From Bacteroides bouchesdurhonensis (GTDB lineage: Bacteria; Bacteroidota; Bacteroidia; Bacteroidales; Bacteroidaceae): a DNA stretch of 62,704 nt. The notes below the pieces were generated by a model. That model was not told the DNA's origin. It made no database searches and worked only from the letters and a program-made list of their open reading frames with translations. A program made the translations under genes and the position numbers. The stretch lies in the NCBI RefSeq assembly GCF_900155865.1, contig NZ_LT707006.1:5201208-5263911 (forward strand). Direction: 5' to 3'. Of the stretch, positions 16,980 to 26,012 are shown in pieces (position 1 is the first letter of the stretch; each line of letters opens with the position of its first letter).

Positions 16980-17251
16980 AAGCTTATGTTTGCTGGATAT
17001 CAGTCATCTGGGGAAATATAAGAATGGTTCTTAGAAAAGCATTTTCATTTTTATTGCTGCTTCCCATCTACTTTTACCGGGTTTGTATTTCACCTCTGAC
17101 TCCTCCTTCCTGTCGGTTTACTCCTACCTGTTCGGCTTATGCTGTCGAAGCAATAAAAAAACATGGTCCTGTTAAAGGGCTCTTTCTGGCTGTCCGTCGT
17201 ATCCTGCGATGTCACCCCTGGGGTGGATCCGGCTATGATCCGGTCCCCTGA
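16976..17251 (+). CDS. yidD: Membrane protein insertion efficiency factor YidD
   Basis: 91 residues. The core LPIYFYRVCISPLTPPSCRF, PTCSAYAVEAIKKHG and CHPWGGSGYDPVP is unmistakable for YidD, an inner-membrane-associated helper of YidC. The protein has an N-terminal extension of about 16 residues; an internal Met (VLRKAF) could be the true start. The first ATG overlaps the rnpA stop by four bases. Confidence 0.93.
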   Translation: MKAYVCWISVIWGNIRMVLRKAFSFLLLLPIYFYRVCISPLTPPSCRFTPTCSAYAVEAIKKHGPVKGLFLAVRRILRCHPWGGSGYDPVP

Positions 17252-17274
17252 ATGATTCGATAAAGATTTAGAAT

Positions 17275-18066
17275 ATGAAAAAGGTTGCAAAAGAAAATAC
17301 AAAACAGATTCTGGACATTCACACACATAATTTGAAGAGCGATGAACGTTCTATTTATAACTATCCTCTGTTGTGGATCTCTCCAATACATATGCCGCCG
17401 GCACCTAATCCGGAAGCTGATATAAAAAGAAAGCTTGCTTTACAGCAATTGATATCAGCAAAGCCTTCGGAAGGAGGTTTCTTGGATGGACCGGTTTTCA
17501 TTAACAAAGAAGCGTTGAAGGAAGGACACTTTTATTCAATGGGAATTCATCCCTGGGAATTAAGTCAAAATAATCTGGAAAAACAGTGGGAGCGCATGAG
17601 CGAATTGCAACCTTCCAAGCAAATGATTGCTATCGGTGAGACGGGACTAGATAAACTGGCTCAGGCCTCGATGGATTTACAGCTTTCTATTTTTAAGGAA
17701 CATGTAGACGCTTCCGAAACGTTTAAGTTGCCAATAATTATTCATTGTGTGAAAGCAATGGAAGAACTGCTGGCGGTAAAAAAGGAATTTTGTGCTAAAC
17801 AACCTTGGGTCTGGCATGGTTTTCGGGGAAAACCGGAGCAGGCAAAGCAGTTATTGAAGCTCGGTTTTTATCTGTCCTTCGGAGAGTATTATCCGGATGA
17901 GGCAATGTTGGCAGTACCGCCTGAACGTTTGTTTCTGGAAACAGATAATAGTCAACTTGATATTGAAGTACTTCTTCAACGGGCAGCTAAGGTACGTGGA
18001 GTGGAGGTAGAGGCACTGCGGGAAACGATTCAGGAAAATGTACAAAACGTCTTTTTTAAGGCGTAA
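17275..18066 (+). CDS. TatD family metal-dependent hydrolase
   Basis: 263 residues with the TatD metal-binding motifs in order: DIHTHN (metal His pair), MGIHPWE, AIGETGLDK, IIHCVK and LETDNS. TatD proteins are metal-dependent nucleases or hydrolases in DNA repair and tRNA quality control. The spacer after the first motif is longer than in E. coli TatD, so this is a Bacteroidetes subfamily. It is the last gene before tyrS, which has its own promoter. Confidence 0.85.
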   Translation: MKKVAKENTKQILDIHTHNLKSDERSIYNYPLLWISPIHMPPAPNPEADIKRKLALQQLISAKPSEGGFLDGPVFINKEALKEGHFYSMGIHPWELSQNNLEKQWERMSELQPSKQMIAIGETGLDKLAQASMDLQLSIFKEHVDASETFKLPIIIHCVKAMEELLAVKKEFCAKQPWVWHGFRGKPEQAKQLLKLGFYLSFGEYYPDEAMLAVPPERLFLETDNSQLDIEVLLQRAAKVRGVEVEALRETIQENVQNVFFKA

Positions 18067-18069
18067 GAG

Positions 18070-18100
18070 TTGTATCTTCGGAGAAAGAGTCGTATTTTTG
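18070..18100 (+). promoter_or_regulatory. Promoter of tyrS
   Basis: TTGT (18070-18073), 19 bases of spacing, then TATTTTTG (18093-18100). Confidence 0.6.
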
Positions 18101-18150
18101 CCGAAAGTGGAAAAGAAAAACAATAAAAACCTAATAAAAAGAGTAATACG

Positions 18151-19443
18151 ATGAATTTTGTAGAAGAATTAAGATGGCGCGGTATGTTGAATGACATGAT
18201 GCCGGGAACAGAAGAGTTGTTGAACAAAGAGCAAGTTACGGCTTATTTGGGAATCGACCCGACTGCTGATTCGTTGCATATCGGACACCTTTGCGGTGTG
18301 ATGATGCTTCGTCATCTTCAACGTTGCGGTCACAAGCCATTGGCACTCGTGGGCGGTGCAACAGGTATGATTGGTGACCCTTCCGGTAAATCGGCTGAGC
18401 GTAACTTGCTGGATGAAGCAACGCTGTATCATAACCAAGAATGCATCAAACAGCAACTGGCTAAATTTCTTGATTTTGAATCGGATGCTCCGAATCGTGC
18501 CGAGTTGGTGAACAACTATGAGTGGATGAAGAACTTTACTTTTTTGGATTTTGCCCGCGAAGTAGGCAAACATATCACTGTGAACTATATGATGGCGAAA
18601 GATTCAGTGAAAAGACGTCTGAATGGTGAGGCACGTGATGGTTTGTCATTTACAGAATTTACCTATCAGTTGTTGCAAGGGTATGATTTTCTTCACTTGT
18701 ATGAAACAAAAGGTTGTAAGCTTCAGATGGGTGGATCTGACCAATGGGGCAATATTACTACCGGTGCTGAATTGATCCGTCGTACCAATGGGGGAGAGGT
18801 ATTTGCCTTGACTTGTCCGTTAATTACAAAGGCGGATGGCGGTAAGTTCGGTAAAACGGAATCCGGTAATATCTGGTTGGATGCCCGCTATACTTCACCT
18901 TATAAGTTCTATCAATTCTGGTTGAACGTAAGCGACGCTGATGCAGAACGTTATATTAAGATCTTTACTTCTATCGGTAAGGAGGAAATTGATGCGTTGA
19001 TTGCTGAACATCGTGAGAATCCGCATCTACGTGTACTTCAGAAACGTTTGGCAAAAGAAGTAACGATCATGGTTCACTCTGAAGATGATTATAATGCAGC
19101 AGTAGATGCATCTAATATCTTGTTTGGTAATGCTACCTCTGAAGCTTTACGCAAACTGGATGAAGATACTTTGTTGGCAGTGTTCGAAGGAGTCCCTCAG
19201 TTCGAAATTTCTCGTGATACGTTGGTAGAAGGAGTGAAGGCTGTCGACCTGTTTGTGGATCATGCGGCTGTATTTGCTTCGAAAGGAGAGATGCGTAAGT
19301 TAGTTCAAGGTGGAGGCGTTTCTTTGAATAAAGAGAAGCTGACGGCTTTTGATCAGACAATTACAACTGCTGACCTGCTGGATGAGAAATATCTGCTTGT
19401 TCAACGTGGCAAAAAGAACTATTACTTGCTGATCGCAAAATAA
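18151..19443 (+). CDS. tyrS: Tyrosyl-tRNA synthetase
   Basis: 430 residues. Class I synthetase with HIGH at HIGHLCGVMML (around residue 46), the KMSKS-type loop as KFGKTESG (near residue 230) and a C-terminal S4-like RNA-binding domain (VQGGGVSLNKEKL). It charges tRNA-Tyr. Own promoter; followed by a tRNA gene with a separate promoter. Confidence 0.97.
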   Translation: MNFVEELRWRGMLNDMMPGTEELLNKEQVTAYLGIDPTADSLHIGHLCGVMMLRHLQRCGHKPLALVGGATGMIGDPSGKSAERNLLDEATLYHNQECIKQQLAKFLDFESDAPNRAELVNNYEWMKNFTFLDFAREVGKHITVNYMMAKDSVKRRLNGEARDGLSFTEFTYQLLQGYDFLHLYETKGCKLQMGGSDQWGNITTGAELIRRTNGGEVFALTCPLITKADGGKFGKTESGNIWLDARYTSPYKFYQFWLNVSDADAERYIKIFTSIGKEEIDALIAEHRENPHLRVLQKRLAKEVTIMVHSEDDYNAAVDASNILFGNATSEALRKLDEDTLLAVFEGVPQFEISRDTLVEGVKAVDLFVDHAAVFASKGEMRKLVQGGGVSLNKEKLTAFDQTITTADLLDEKYLLVQRGKKNYYLLIAK

Positions 19444-19480
19444 GAAAAAGAGGGTTTCTGATAAAAAAAATATCGAAATA

Positions 19481-19512
19481 TTTGGAGATTTAGTTGGATA
19501 ACCCTATCTTTG
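19481..19512 (+). promoter_or_regulatory. Promoter of tRNA-Gln
   Basis: TTTG (19481-19484), 20-base spacer, then TATCTTTG (19505-19512): one of the best matches to the Bacteroides -33/-7 consensus in the window. Confidence 0.75.
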
Positions 19513-19542
19513 CACCGCTTTTTAACAGAAAGCACTCGAGTT

Positions 19543-19613
19543 TGTCCTATGGTGTAATGGTAGCACAACAGTTTTTGGTTCTGTTTGTCTAAGTTCGAAT
19601 CTTGGTAGGACAA
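19543..19613 (+). tRNA. tRNA-Gln (anticodon UUG)
   Basis: Acceptor stem TGTCCTA pairs with TAGGACA. The D-arm holds GGTGTAATGGTAGC, the anticodon loop reads TT-TTG-GT, and the T-loop has GTTCGAATC. CCA is not encoded. Confidence 0.93.
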
Positions 19614-19630
19614 CTGTTAATTAAAGAAAA

Positions 19631-19661
19631 GCCCTGGAAGGTAATACTTTCGGGGCTTTTT
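19631..19661 (+). terminator. tRNA-Gln terminator
   Basis: GCCCTGGAAG pairs with CTTTCGGGGC (ten base pairs including G-U), then five T. Confidence 0.85.
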
Positions 19662-19706
19662 CATTTTCGGGGATTGGAGAAAGAATATAAAAAAGAAAGA
19701 CATAAT

Positions 19707-20765
19707 ATGAAAAAGAGCTTGTTATTATTGTTTTGTTTGTTGGGCTTGATTAGTGTTTGCATTGCGAAGCCGACAAAGACATTTACAGTTTTGCAGTTGA
19801 ACCTTTGGCATGAGGGTTCTAAGGTTCCTAACGGCTATCAAGGGATTGTAGATGTGTTGGATCAGGTGGATGCAGATGTTGTGTTCTTGTGTGAAATCAG
19901 AGATTTTAACGGGAATAAGTTTATGCCTCGTGTATTAAAGGATCTGGAAGCTAGGGGGAAACATTATTATGGAGAGACTTTAGGTATGGTAGTCGGTGTA
20001 CTGAGTAAGTTCAAACCGGATAGTCTGATGAGATGCTGCATTGTGCCCGGTGATGAGGTTCGTGCAATGTTGAAGATGGTAACTACGATAGACGGACAAT
20101 CGATATCTTTCTACTCTTGTCATTTAGATTATTTGCATTATGAATGTTACATGCCTCGTGGTTATGATGGTACTACTTGGAAGAAGATGGATAAGCCGGT
20201 TACGGACGAGAATGAAGTTCTAAAAGCAAACCGAATGGCTTATAGAGATGAGACCATCCGTTCTTTTGTTCAAGAGGTTCAGTCGGATATTAAACAAGGG
20301 CGTCCGGTGATTATGGGTGGAGATTTTAATGAACCTTCTCATTTGGATTGGCAAGCAGATACGAAGGATTTGTGGGATCATAACGGAGCAATTATCCATT
20401 GGGACTGTTCTATGATGCTTCATGAGGCGGGCTTCAAAGATACTTATCGAGAGAAATATCCGAATCCTGTTCAATATCCCGGATTTACCTTTCCTGCCGG
20501 AAATAAAGTAGCTGAACAGGCTAAATTAGAAATACTCGCTTGGGCTCCGGATGCTGACGAACGGGATCGCATTGACTTTATCTATTATTATCCGACGAAC
20601 TCAAAGTTATCAATGAAAGACTGCTTGCTGGTAGGTCCTTCGGAAACTGTTATTCGTGGAAAAATAACAGAAAACAATTCTAAAGATAAGTTTTTAACAC
20701 CTTCTTGTATCTGGCCAACAGATCATAAAGGGAATCTTGTTACGTTTAAGATTCGGAGAAAATAA
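19707..20765 (+). CDS. Secreted endonuclease/exonuclease/phosphatase family protein
   Basis: 352 residues. Starts with a signal peptide (LLLLFCLLGLISVCIA, cut near residue 20). The body is an EEP-fold hydrolase: VLQLNLWHEG, VVFLCEIRD (metal Glu), VIMGGDFNEPSH, DRIDFIYYYP and the final WPTDHKGNLVTF. Such proteins act as nucleases, sphingomyelinases or inositol-phosphate phosphatases; the substrate is not clear here. Export suggests a periplasmic or outside substrate. The frame extends upstream into the tRNA gene, so I used the ATG at 19707, the first with a signal peptide. Confidence 0.85.
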   Translation: MKKSLLLLFCLLGLISVCIAKPTKTFTVLQLNLWHEGSKVPNGYQGIVDVLDQVDADVVFLCEIRDFNGNKFMPRVLKDLEARGKHYYGETLGMVVGVLSKFKPDSLMRCCIVPGDEVRAMLKMVTTIDGQSISFYSCHLDYLHYECYMPRGYDGTTWKKMDKPVTDENEVLKANRMAYRDETIRSFVQEVQSDIKQGRPVIMGGDFNEPSHLDWQADTKDLWDHNGAIIHWDCSMMLHEAGFKDTYREKYPNPVQYPGFTFPAGNKVAEQAKLEILAWAPDADERDRIDFIYYYPTNSKLSMKDCLLVGPSETVIRGKITENNSKDKFLTPSCIWPTDHKGNLVTFKIRRK

Positions 20766-20876
20766 TTGTCTGATAAATAAATTGTTAGGTCGAAATTGGT
20801 CAAAAACAACGTGAATTATCAATGTAAAAGCATTTATGTTCATCGTCATATTTTTGTATATATCGCTACTATACAG

Positions 20877-21040
20877 ATGATTGCATTGCGTCATCTTTTT
20901 ATTATGATTTCTAGATACAATAATATAGAAAGTAAATAGACAGATCAAAAATACAGAATACGGTTATTCGGAAAATGTCTTAAAAGAGTCGTGAATGATT
21001 GAGACACTTCATGTGAAAAAAGATGGCGCAATGTAATCAT
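20877..21040. mobile_element. Possible MITE-like element with 24-bp inverted ends
   Basis: ATGATTGCATTGCG(T)CATC (20877-20900, continuing into TTTTT) is repeated in inverted form at 21017-21040 with about 22 of 24 positions matching. The 116 bases between are AT-rich without a credible ORF. This fits a miniature inverted-repeat element or a decayed IS; a long RNA hairpin is the alternative. It lies in the 1-kb gene-free stretch 20766-21812, where I see no supported gene. Confidence 0.4.
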
Positions 21041-21217
21041 TTGAGTATTAACAGAATATATAAAAATATGACAATGAATCAAAGTCTTTTCACTTATTCA
21101 AAAGAGGCTATTTTTAAAAAAAACATTGAATAGATTGTTATTAAACACCGTAATGTTTGAAAAAAAGATCGAATAGATTGAAAATAATCTTCTCATAGAT
21201 TATAAAAGAATAAACTT

Positions 21218-21327
21218 GTACTTGAGTTGTCTGACTCTTATATATCTTTCAGCTGATTGTAGTACTTGAGTTGTCTGATTGTAGTACTTGAGTTGTTTAA
21301 TACTAGTACATGTTTCAGATCATTCTT
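21218..21327. repeat. 22-bp-period array D
   Basis: Five consecutive 22-bp units, four beginning GTAC (21218, 21262, 21284, 21306) and one ATAT (21240). Two share GTACTTGAGTTGTCTGA and a third has GTACTTGAGTTGTTT. Less conserved units fit in register on both sides (21196-21217 and 21328-21349). Each boundary is a small palindrome around GTAC. Confidence 0.7.
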
Positions 21328-21620
21328 GTATAACATTTAGAGAAACTGTCAAAAAGTTATTCTCTTCAAGACAACGATGGAGTTTGGAACTAACTTCCAT
21401 GGTATTGTTTTTCATTCGATAAATTTTCAGTTCTCACTTCTTGACTGTAGTTACTTAGGTGCACTATTTCAATGTGCTAGTGTGATAAAAAGGATGTTTG
21501 TATCATTCACTAGAAAAAACGATCTTCAAAAAAATGCCGATTTTATCGATATTTTAGCATAAAAGTAAAGTTGGTCCGAAATGGTCAGCCTTTTTTTTTG
21601 GTAAAATACGATTTTTGTTT

Positions 21621-21628
21621 TACTTTTG
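21621..21628 (+). promoter_or_regulatory. Possible -7 box of the NVEALA-cluster lead gene
   Basis: TACTTTTG within an inverted repeat GGTAAAA...TTTTACC (21600-21635). It is about 190 bases before the DUF1573 gene, so a long leader is implied. Tentative. Confidence 0.4.
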
Positions 21629-21812
21629 TTTTACCAGTTGATTTTGTAATGCTGAAAAACAATTTTATTTCTTTTTATAAAAAACAGTATTACTAATTTG
21701 ATAATCTTTTTGAAAGACAAATCAATAAAAGTTCCTTTGTTATTTATTAGTCAGAATTATATAAGAGAAAAACAATAACTAATAAATCTAATATGATGAT
21801 AAAACAACAAAA

Positions 21813-22691
21813 ATGAAAAATGCGTTTACTTTAATTCTATTTTTATACTTGGCAATATCTTGTCATGACTCAAAGAAGAATCAGCTTTCCAATTTAGTAA
21901 AAGAATGGAGCGGAAAGGAGATACAATTTCCATCTCATTTAACTTTTACTGTTCAAGGTAAAGATACAGTCAATTTTGACTATCTTCATTCTACATATAA
22001 GATTATAATGTATGCAGATTCGATGGGTTGCCTTAGTTGTAAACTACAGCTTTCTAAATGGAAGACTTTTATGCAAGAAGTGGATTCTTTGCGAGATCAA
22101 AATAAAGCTGTTTCATTCGTATTTTGTTTTTTCCCGAAAAACAGACAGATGTTACAAAATATTTTATGTTATGAGCATTTTGTTCATCCTGTTTGTATAG
22201 ATGCGCAAGATGAATTTAATAAACTGAATCATTTCCCATCAGAGATAGCTTTTCAGACATTTTTATTAGATCGAGATAATAGAGTGATAGCGATTGGTAA
22301 TCCTATCCGTAATCCTAAAGTGAAAGAATTATATTTGAAATTGATAAGAGGTGAAGCTAAAACAACGGAAGAACAAGTAGTGACTATGGGAGAATTGAGT
22401 GAAAATAAGGTGGATTTTGGCATTTTTCCTAAAACAGAGAAGCAGGAACGAATAATTGAATTAAAAAATACAGGCACAGAAGTGTTGGTAATACAAGATG
22501 TAACTACTTCATGCGGATGTACTAAACTGGAGTTTGAAAGGACCCCTGTTCCTGTAGGAGATAAAAGAGTATTAAAGATTATTTATGAAGCAGATAACAG
22601 TGGATACTTTCAAAAAACTGTAGATGTGTTTTGTAATATAGATTCTTCTCCTTTACGAATAAACGTGATAGGAGAAGCGAAAGAAAAATGA
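21813..22691 (+). CDS. Lipoprotein with thioredoxin-like and DUF1573 domains
   Basis: 292 residues. A lipoprotein-type signal ends in LAISC (Cys 17). Residues about 50-170 look thioredoxin-like, with a CxxC in DSMGCLSCKLQL and later PSEIAFQTFLLDRDNRVIAI. Residues about 195-290 are a DUF1573 domain (VDFGIFPKTEKQERIIELKN, DVTTSCGCTKLEF), a beta-sandwich common in Bacteroidetes. The envelope location and CxxC suggest redox or disulphide work. Next comes the cysteine-bearing NVEALA peptide gene, so it may assist that product (inference). AT-rich like the rest of the cluster. Confidence 0.75.
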   Translation: MKNAFTLILFLYLAISCHDSKKNQLSNLVKEWSGKEIQFPSHLTFTVQGKDTVNFDYLHSTYKIIMYADSMGCLSCKLQLSKWKTFMQEVDSLRDQNKAVSFVFCFFPKNRQMLQNILCYEHFVHPVCIDAQDEFNKLNHFPSEIAFQTFLLDRDNRVIAIGNPIRNPKVKELYLKLIRGEAKTTEEQVVTMGELSENKVDFGIFPKTEKQERIIELKNTGTEVLVIQDVTTSCGCTKLEFERTPVPVGDKRVLKIIYEADNSGYFQKTVDVFCNIDSSPLRINVIGEAKEK

Positions 22692-22892
22692 GACATAAGA
22701 GAAAATTTGGAGAATGGCTTTGGTAGAGCATTGAAATGGCGGTTAAACTGTAGGTTGTTTGCAAAGATTTATCTAATCAAACTAGTGCACTTACGGTTTT
22801 TATATAAACAATTAATTAACATGAGTTTTATTTGATAGCTTGAACTTGCACTGGTTTAATTCTGTCAATGAGAAAATTAAATTTTATCAATT

Positions 22893-23192
22893 ATGAAAAA
22901 GAAATTTTTATTAGTTGTACTTGCTGTTACTGTAGTAAGTGCAGTTTGTGTGAAGAAAAGTATGAAGGGTGTTTGCCTAACAGACTTGGGATTAGAGAAT
23001 GTTGAGGCATTGGCTGCTGATAATGAGGGAACAAGTGTAGGTACTTGCTATCTGGAAGAACCAAGCTCTTCTGATAGAGATTACAAATTTTTCTGTGATA
23101 GACGTACTGATAATGGTACTATCTATCCGTGTCCGCAATCTGCATCATATGGACCATATTTCGAAAATTCGAGAGATAGATGTACAAAATAG
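22893..23192 (+). CDS. NVEALA family peptide precursor
   Basis: 99 residues. N-terminal signal-like helix (FLLVVLAVTVVSAVCV), then the family hallmark ENVEALA at about residues 35-41. The NVEALA family is Bacteroidetes-specific with no established function; the motif is thought to mark the end of a leader. What follows is a 58-residue polar tail with four cysteines (GTCYLE, FFCDRR, YPCPQS, DRCTK), enough for two disulphides, and Tyr/Pro-rich stretches. It lies between the thioredoxin-like/DUF1573 lipoprotein and two TolB-like lipoproteins, the usual neighbours. Probably a small exported, perhaps processed, disulphide-bonded peptide (inference). Confidence 0.85.
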   Translation: MKKKFLLVVLAVTVVSAVCVKKSMKGVCLTDLGLENVEALAADNEGTSVGTCYLEEPSSSDRDYKFFCDRRTDNGTIYPCPQSASYGPYFENSRDRCTK

Positions 23193-23337
23193 CTAATTTA
23201 TGAGTGTATAGAAAACTTAAGGGCATATATTGTTCTCTTTTATTTTCCAATTTATAATGGAATCAAACGAATTTCAGTATTTGCTCTTGAAATATAAATA
23301 TCTTGAATAATCTAATTTGTAGTAAAATGTTTGGAAG

Positions 23338-24456
23338 ATGAAAAGAATTAAAGGAGTGTTTTATTTTATGTCTATCTTGATTCTTTGTACCAATACCAAT
23401 TGTAGTAAAATGCATCATGATGATAGTATGTACTTCAATGGAAAGATTCAAAATATTGAAGATGGTATAGAGAATGCTAGAAATTTACAATTGAAACCCC
23501 TGCCTCTGAATGGGGCAAATTATGGATGGATTGCTGCTTATGATTCACTTATGTTTTTCATGAATTCTAAATTACCTAATCAGTTTTTCAATGTATTCAA
23601 CATAGATACAGGAGAAGAACTTGGTACTTTCTGTAATAAAGGGAGCGGGCCGGAAGAGGCTGCATCTGTGGGTCCTATCTTTCAGCTTTTTAAAGAAGGA
23701 AATGAATTGAAAACCCTTCTTTTTGCTCCCAATGAGGAAAGACTGTTGATTTGGAATATAACTCAATCCTTGGAGCAAGGCAAGACAGTGATGGATAGGG
23801 TCATTCCTTATGCGTGGAGGGATGAAAATAAAGGTGCTTGTTATAATGAAATGTTTCTTCAAGATAGCAACACGTTATTGACTAAAGTCAGTGCTTTTCC
23901 TATTAGTGATGATGATGCAACTTTGCCTTTTTTCCAGAAACGGACTCTTGATACTAATAAATGCTTGAAGGACTATCAAAGTTATAAACAAACGATTAAA
24001 AATAAGGAATTACCTCTTCTGCCTGAGTGTTTTTTTAACTCTAATAATACATTTAAACCGGACGGCACTAAAATAGTACAAGCTATGATACGTCTTCCTC
24101 AATTGAATATTGTGGATGTGCAAACAGGAGAGGTTGTCGGATATCGTCTTAACTATGGTTTGGATTTCTCAATTTTTAAAGGAGAAAAACAATTAAGAAA
24201 CTTCTATGGACTTGTACAGGCTGATGACAATTATATATATGCATTGTATTGGGGGAAAGTACAATGGGGAGACATCAATACAATCTATGTATTTGATTGG
24301 AGTGGCAATTTAATAGATAAATTGAAGGTAGATCATTATATAAGTAGCATATGGCTGGATACGGTCCGGAATAGATTCTATATCATTGAGAGTAAGACGG
24401 ATGATGTCTTTTATTATGAATTGGATGAGCTTAACAAAGAATGGGGGGCTCATTAG
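23338..24456 (+). CDS. TolB-like 6-bladed beta-propeller lipoprotein (copy 1)
   Basis: 372 residues. Signal ending in TNTNC (lipid-anchored Cys near residue 23). The body has features of the Bacteroidetes TolB-like family: FNVFNIDTGEELGTFCNKGS, GPEEA, LLIWNITQSLEQG, FKPDGTKIVQAM, YIYALYWGK and a terminal FYYELDELNKEW. Such propellers are surface or periplasmic proteins of unknown role found with NVEALA peptides. Closely similar along its whole length to the next gene, so a tandem duplication. Confidence 0.75.
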   Translation: MKRIKGVFYFMSILILCTNTNCSKMHHDDSMYFNGKIQNIEDGIENARNLQLKPLPLNGANYGWIAAYDSLMFFMNSKLPNQFFNVFNIDTGEELGTFCNKGSGPEEAASVGPIFQLFKEGNELKTLLFAPNEERLLIWNITQSLEQGKTVMDRVIPYAWRDENKGACYNEMFLQDSNTLLTKVSAFPISDDDATLPFFQKRTLDTNKCLKDYQSYKQTIKNKELPLLPECFFNSNNTFKPDGTKIVQAMIRLPQLNIVDVQTGEVVGYRLNYGLDFSIFKGEKQLRNFYGLVQADDNYIYALYWGKVQWGDINTIYVFDWSGNLIDKLKVDHYISSIWLDTVRNRFYIIESKTDDVFYYELDELNKEWGAH

Positions 24457-24605
24457 TCTTGACTCTGTTATCTGCTACAAGGGTATCTAATTTCAACAAT
24501 ACATCTCAAAAGTGGAGAATTCATTCTTTAAATATCAAGAAAAAGGGTTTATGTATTCATTTTTGGGATATTATAAATTTATAAAATAATGAATTATCTG
24601 AAATC

Positions 24606-25730
24606 ATGAAAAGAGTTGAATTTGTTTTTTACACGTTGTTGGTCATTTACTCTTGTGTTTCAACGAGTTGTCAGAAAAGTAATGATGATGAATGTTTCAA
24701 TGGTGATATTCACCCAATTAGGGATACTATAGATAGAGTGGAAACCGTTAAGTTACAATCTGTATTTTTGGATGGCGCAAACTATGGAACGCCTTTTGTA
24801 TATGATTCTCTCATCATTTTTATGAATCCTAAATTGAAAGATCATTTTTATAATGTGTTTAATATAAATACAGGGCAGGAAATAGGTGTTTTTTGTAATA
24901 AAGGAGGAGGTCCCGGCGAATTTTATTCTTTAAGTTTGATTTATCAATTATTTAAAGAAAAGAATGAATTGAAAGCACTTTTGTTTGAGGCACATAAGGA
25001 AAATATTTTAATTTGGAATATAAGCCAATCGATAAGAGAAGGTAAAACTATTATTGAAACGATTCCTTATACTTGGAAAACGGAAAATAATAATGCATGT
25101 TACAGTGGTTTGTTTCTTAAAAGTAGAAATGAATTATTGGCTAAGGTTGCTGCTTTGCCTATAGATAAGGATGATGCCACATTACCAATTTATCAGAAAA
25201 GGTCTATTGATGCCAATCAGTGTTTAAGAACTTATTCAATTTATAAACAGACGATTAAAAATAGTGAAGCATCTATTATACCAGAAGCTTTTTTTAATTC
25301 TAGTGACGCTTTTAAACCTGATGGGACGAAAATAGTACAAGCCATGGTTCATCTTCCTCAACTTAATATTATCGATGTGGAAACTGGCAAAATAACAGGA
25401 TATCGTTTAGAGAATGGGGAAGATTTTTCTGTTTTCAAAGGGAAAAAAGAGATTAAGAACCATTTTGTACGTTTAGCGGCAGATGATAAATTTATATATG
25501 CCTTGTATTGGGGAAAGTTGCCTTGGGGAGCGAGAGAAATTCCGTATATTAATACTATTTATATCTTTGATTGGAAAGGGAAATTAGTGAGTAAGATCGC
25601 TACAGATCATGATGTCGATAAGATGTGTGTAGATACTGTCCGGAATAGAATCTATATTATTGGACCAAAGACAGATGATGTCTTTTACTATGATTTGGAT
25701 GAGCTTAATAAAGGATCGGAATCCCGTTAG
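24606..25730 (+). CDS. TolB-like 6-bladed beta-propeller lipoprotein (copy 2)
   Basis: 374 residues, lipoprotein signal ending in CVSTSC. Aligns end to end with copy 1: YNVFNINTGQEIGVFCNKGG, GPGEF, LIWNISQSIREGK, FKPDGTKIVQAM, YALYWGKLPWG, FYYDLDELNKGS. Copy 2 keeps the consensus GGGPGEF where copy 1 has GSGPEEA. It closes the NVEALA cluster. Gaps of 145-150 bases between cluster genes suggest separate leaders or processing rather than tight coupling. Confidence 0.75.
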   Translation: MKRVEFVFYTLLVIYSCVSTSCQKSNDDECFNGDIHPIRDTIDRVETVKLQSVFLDGANYGTPFVYDSLIIFMNPKLKDHFYNVFNINTGQEIGVFCNKGGGPGEFYSLSLIYQLFKEKNELKALLFEAHKENILIWNISQSIREGKTIIETIPYTWKTENNNACYSGLFLKSRNELLAKVAALPIDKDDATLPIYQKRSIDANQCLRTYSIYKQTIKNSEASIIPEAFFNSSDAFKPDGTKIVQAMVHLPQLNIIDVETGKITGYRLENGEDFSVFKGKKEIKNHFVRLAADDKFIYALYWGKLPWGAREIPYINTIYIFDWKGKLVSKIATDHDVDKMCVDTVRNRIYIIGPKTDDVFYYDLDELNKGSESR

Positions 25731-25939
25731 TTCTGCTTCAGTTTCTCATTCTGGAAATTCCGGGGAATTCTGTTGTGGTGACTCATATAATCTGAGTGCT
25801 GATTTTTTAATTAAATATGAAAGACCTGCTCCCAATCAAATCGTATTATAGTTCGTTAAAAAGATATATATCGCATCAATTCAGACATTTTTGATGGATA
25901 ATTAAAACAAAATTGTAATGCAAAGACGTTTTCTTTTAT

Positions 25940-25947
25940 TATTTTTG
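25940..25947 (+). promoter_or_regulatory. -7 box of kduI
   Basis: TATTTTTG, 65 bases before the kduI ATG. The 25731-26012 gap holds nothing else I can name. Confidence 0.5.
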
Positions 25948-26012
25948 CATCGTGTACGCAAACGGAGTACATCTGGAATAGAGAACTTATTCAATAATTA
26001 AAATAATAAGAT

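Noticed and set aside
21377..21562. 61-residue frame before the DUF1573 gene
   Set aside because: No recognisable features, no good ribosome site and the composition of random AT-rich DNA.
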